NCBI GenBank assembly: GCA_002291985.1
Contig: DBBB01000137.1
Coordinates: 1-34,431, forward strand
DNA length: 34,431 nt
Reading direction: 5' to 3'
Origin: Firmicutes bacterium UBA995
GTDB lineage: Bacteria; Bacillota; Sulfobacillia; UBA995
Part shown: piece after piece, positions 32,328 to 34,431 of the stretch
How positions within the stretch are numbered: the first letter of the stretch is position 1
Layout of the letters: the number at the start of each line of letters is the position of its first letter
The notes under the pieces: model-generated
Seen by the model: only the letters and a program-made list of their open reading frames with translations
The model's database searches: none
What the model was told of the DNA's origin: nothing
Made by a program: the position numbers and the translations under genes

Positions 32328-32757
32328 CGGCGTATCCCCCTTCTCTCACTAACTCCACCACACGTCCGGTCTCCGGCGTAAGGGGATAGGCCCTGACCCG
32401 GTCCAAGGGGACCCAAGCCACTTCCAGCGCGTCTGAACCCACCGCGAGGACGCCCCCGGCGGCACGGGCCAGGTAGTCGATGAGGATGTAGTGGTAGCTG
32501 ACCCGGTCTTCACCATCCCGCAGGATGTTCTCAAAGACTCCCAGCAGGAGGCCGGGTTCCACCAAGAGCCCGGTCTCTTCCCGGACTTCCCGGATCAAAC
32601 CGGCACCCAAGGTCTCGCCCAGTTCCAAGACCCCTCCCGGCAGGCTCCACTGTCCCTGGCCGGGCTCATGGGCTCGCTTTACCAACAGCAGTCTTCCATT
32701 TGCCATTACCGCTGCGCTCACCGCCACCACCGGCAGCTTGGGGTAGCACCGGTCCAC
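32320..32757 (-). CDS. Nudix hydrolase
   Basis: A 145-residue Nudix-fold pyrophosphohydrolase. The Nudix box GX5EX7REUXEEXGU is intact at residues 42-64 (GVLELGE ... IREVREETGL). An N-terminal strand VVAVSAAVMANGRLLLVKRA and the QWSLPGG lead-in agree with MutT/NudB-like enzymes that clean oxidised nucleotides or hydrolyse NDP-X. GTG 32757 is preferred over the open frame up to 32988 because homology starts there and an AGAGAGGTGA site precedes it. It overlaps the truncated polA, and together with mutM this forms a DNA-repair-like transcript. The exact substrate cannot be read from sequence. Confidence 0.88.
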   Translation of the reverse strand: MDRCYPKLPVVAVSAAVMANGRLLLVKRAHEPGQGQWSLPGGVLELGETLGAGLIREVREETGLLVEPGLLLGVFENILRDGEDRVSYHYILIDYLARAAGGVLAVGSDALEVAWVPLDRVRAYPLTPETGRVVELVREGGYAVG

Positions 32758-32790
32758 CCTCTCACCTCTCTCGCATTCTCGCCAGGATCT

Positions 32791-32810
32791 AACCTGTACT
32801 CCGACAGGTT
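32791..32810 (-). promoter_or_regulatory. Inverted repeat upstream of the Nudix-polA-mutM group
   Basis: AACCTGT-ACTCCG-ACAGGTT has perfect 7-base arms, 34 bases before the Nudix start. It is a likely regulator site. It does not match the Bacillota SOS box (GAAC-N4-GTTC). Confidence 0.4.
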
Positions 32811-33033
32811 CCCTTTCCGGCCGGGCCCCGGTGCCCGGCTTCCGGTGAGTTCTTGGTCCGCGAGCCGGTCGTGGCCTCCAGCGACTTGCCGGCACCGGCC
32901 ACCCCGGACCTAGCGTGACGCCCGCTTGGACACGCCGGACAACCACGTTTCGTGTCGACCGATAGAAACCCTCCCGGGAGGAGAACATAGCTTAGTCTGG
33001 AGTATTCACACGAGTTTCTGGCGGGGGTCGACT

Positions 33034-33927
33034 ATGGAGAAGATCAGGGTGGCCAGGGTGGGCCTGGGTAATGTAGGGTAGGCCGCCGCGGAGTTGGTGA
33101 CCCGGGCTCCCGATCTGGAGCTGGCCGGGGTGGTGAGACGCCGCCTGACCGGAGAAGAGCCTCCCGGCATCCGGTCGGCCACGGACATTACCGGCCTGCG
33201 GCCGCTGCAGGCAGCGCTGTTGTGCATCCCCACCCGGCGGGTAGCGCAGGCTGCCGCCGACCTGTTGTCCAAGGGCCTGCATACCGTGGATTCCTTTGAC
33301 CTGCACGGCGCTGAGCTTTTGCAGTTGCGCCGGGAGCTCGCCCAGGTGGCCGTAAGGCACCACGCCGCGGCGGTATTGGGCGCCGGCTGGGACCCCGGAT
33401 CCGACTCGGTGGTGCGGGCGCTGTTTGAGGCCATCGCCCCCCGGGGCATCACCTACACCGACTTCGGGCCGGGGATGAGCATGGGACCCAGCGTGGCGGT
33501 GAAGGCCCTCTCCGGCGTGTTAGACGCCGTGGCCATGACCCTGCCCGTAGGATTAGGCAGGCACCAGCGCGAGGTCTACGTCGAACTTGAGGAGGACACC
33601 GAGCTGGCCGAAGTGACCGTCCACATCAAACAAGACCCGTACTTCATCAGGGATGAAACCCGGGTCATCCAGGCCAGCAATGTGGATCACGTGTATAACA
33701 CCGGGCATGGGGTCTGCCTCGAACGTTTCGGAGCCACCGGCTCGGCCCAGAACCAACGGTGGCAGCTGAAGATGACCCTGACCAACCCGGCCACCACCGC
33801 CCAGCTCATGGTGGCGGGTGTGCGGGCGGCGTGCCGTCTTGCACCCGGCGCTTACACCATGCTGGAGATTCCCGTGATCGACCTTCTCCCGGGTCCCAGA
33901 GAGGAAATCCTGTCCCGGCTGGTCTAG
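33034..33927 (+). pseudogene. ddh: Meso-diaminopimelate dehydrogenase with an in-frame TAG codon
   Basis: A 298-codon frame matches meso-DAP dehydrogenase, which makes meso-diaminopimelate from tetrahydrodipicolinate with NADPH in lysine and cell-wall synthesis. It has the Rossmann start IRVARVGLGNVG, VDSFDLHG, AAVLGAGWDPGSDSVVRALF, YTDFGPGMSMGPSVAVKAL and VYVELEEDTELAEV. Codon 16 (33079-33081) is TAG, immediately after the nucleotide-binding GLGNVG; a CAG or similar codon is expected. ATG 33034 has GGGGGTC upstream. An in-frame GTG at 33094 would restart after the stop but would lose the NADPH-binding loop. Apart from that codon the gene is full length and well kept, so it is a very recent pseudogene, a suppressed amber codon or a sequencing error. 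Confidence 0.8.
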
Positions 33928-34431
33928 CAGCGCTTCTCGGGCCTGCCGGCAGGCAGGGCAGCATGAGGCGAGCCTACTGCTGCTTCGCGCCGGCTCCCGG
34001 TCCACGGGCCCATGGTAAGGCAACGCCGAAGCCGAAAGAGCCGTCCGGTCGGTGCTTGTTCCCGCCATCCGGCGGCCTAGGCTACGCCCAGGTCGGAGTT
34101 GGGGTCCGCAGGTTTCGGGTCTTCTACGCAGGAGAGGCAAAGCGAGGCCGTGGTCTCCCGGCCGGCGCCTGTGCAGCCCGCCGGGGGACGGCAAGCTTCC
34201 CCCGGCCGAGGCGCTGCCCGGCAGAAGTCGCCTCCTTGACGTCTTCAGAGCGGACAGCTTTGCCGCGGCGACCACGAGTGCCAGGTTCTCTGCCCGGCTC
34301 CTTGGGGCCCGGCGCCGGGGCCGCCTGCCACCGGCGGGGCCGCACTTGCTGGCCACCGGCTCCAGTCAGTGCCGTGAACAGGTGGGTGACACCTTTGGAC
34401 GGCGGATGACAGGTGGGCAAAGCCGCATGCT
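33928..34431. other. Right-end region without a supported gene
   Basis: About 500 bases in which several long GC-rich open frames exist on both strands, but none has a recognisable domain, a good ribosome site or consistent codon bias. A perfect palindrome GCCTGCCGGCAGGC (33941-33954) lies 14 bases after the ddh stop and may be its transcript end. I see nothing else. Confidence 0.5.

Noticed and set aside
32758..32988. Longer Nudix protein with a basic N-terminal extension
   Set aside because: The extension is low-complexity and contains the upstream inverted repeat; GTG 32757 fits homology and the ribosome site.
33079..33081. Pyrrolysine at the TAG of ddh
   Set aside because: Pyrrolysine is known in methylamine methyltransferases, and a Rossmann nucleotide loop is an unlikely place. 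No pyl gene is seen in the window.
33553..34409. Several frames of 100-270 codons on both strands at the right end
   Set aside because: Arg/Pro/Gly-rich translations without motifs, overlapping ddh or each other.

Overview
The window looks like a high-GC chromosome segment of an anaerobic, autotrophic, Gram-positive-type bacterium (Bacillota, clostridial lineages such as the Moorella / Desulforudis / Ammonifex neighbourhood). This rests on an RsgI-like protein, strong AGGAGG ribosome-binding sites with frequent GTG/TTG starts, an FMN-riboswitch-controlled ECF S component, a meso-diaminopimelate dehydrogenase and a complete set of carbonyl-branch Wood-Ljungdahl genes. The assignment is an inference from gene content; no marker gene fixes the species.

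Layout: (1) 1-1661, minus strand: the start of an RsgI-like membrane protein, a decayed HsdR C-terminus and trpS. (2) 1842-3254: a beta-lactamase-fold serine hydrolase. (3) 3511-8564: a three-gene NAD(P)-linked formate dehydrogenase (NuoE-like, NuoF-like and a molybdo/tungsto-catalytic subunit with Cys in place of Sec). (4) 9185-10252: an AT-richer gene for an SbtA-type bicarbonate permease with a palindrome in its leader. (5) 10294-10696: a truncated, frameshifted DUF1275 remnant. (6) 21363-10693, minus strand: a nine-gene operon acsE-acsD-cdhA-cdhB-cdhC-acsC-DUF166-korA-type-korB-type, with a candidate promoter and a leader inverted repeat. (7) 21598-25749: D-aminoacylase and a secreted S8 protease. 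(8) 25739-27131: a small zinc-ribbon ORF, an XRE regulator with candidate operators, a UPF0324 remnant and a small exported protein. (9) 27378-27561: two tRNA-Leu genes. (10) 27678-32757: a lytic transglycosylase remnant, coaE, FMN riboswitch plus ribU, then a Nudix-polA-mutM group on the minus strand. (11) 33034-33927: a meso-DAP dehydrogenase with an in-frame TAG. The last ~500 bases show no convincing gene.

How it works together: formate dehydrogenase reduces CO2 to formate (methyl branch). AcsE passes the methyl group from methyl-tetrahydrofolate to the corrinoid protein AcsCD. An archaeal-type CdhAB makes CO, and a short CdhC/AcsB without the N-terminal CODH-docking domain makes acetyl-CoA. 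The KorAB-type 2-oxoacid:ferredoxin oxidoreductase at the end of the same transcript could carboxylate acetyl-CoA to pyruvate or use another 2-oxoacid. The SbtA-like permease lies between the two CO2-fixing blocks and could feed both with inorganic carbon. No CooC, AcsV or ferredoxin gene is present in the cluster.

The window also shows repeated loss of 5' gene portions. HsdR, DUF1275, UPF0324 and lytic transglycosylase persist only as C-terminal stubs, and PolA has lost its 5'-nuclease domain while keeping an intact polymerase.
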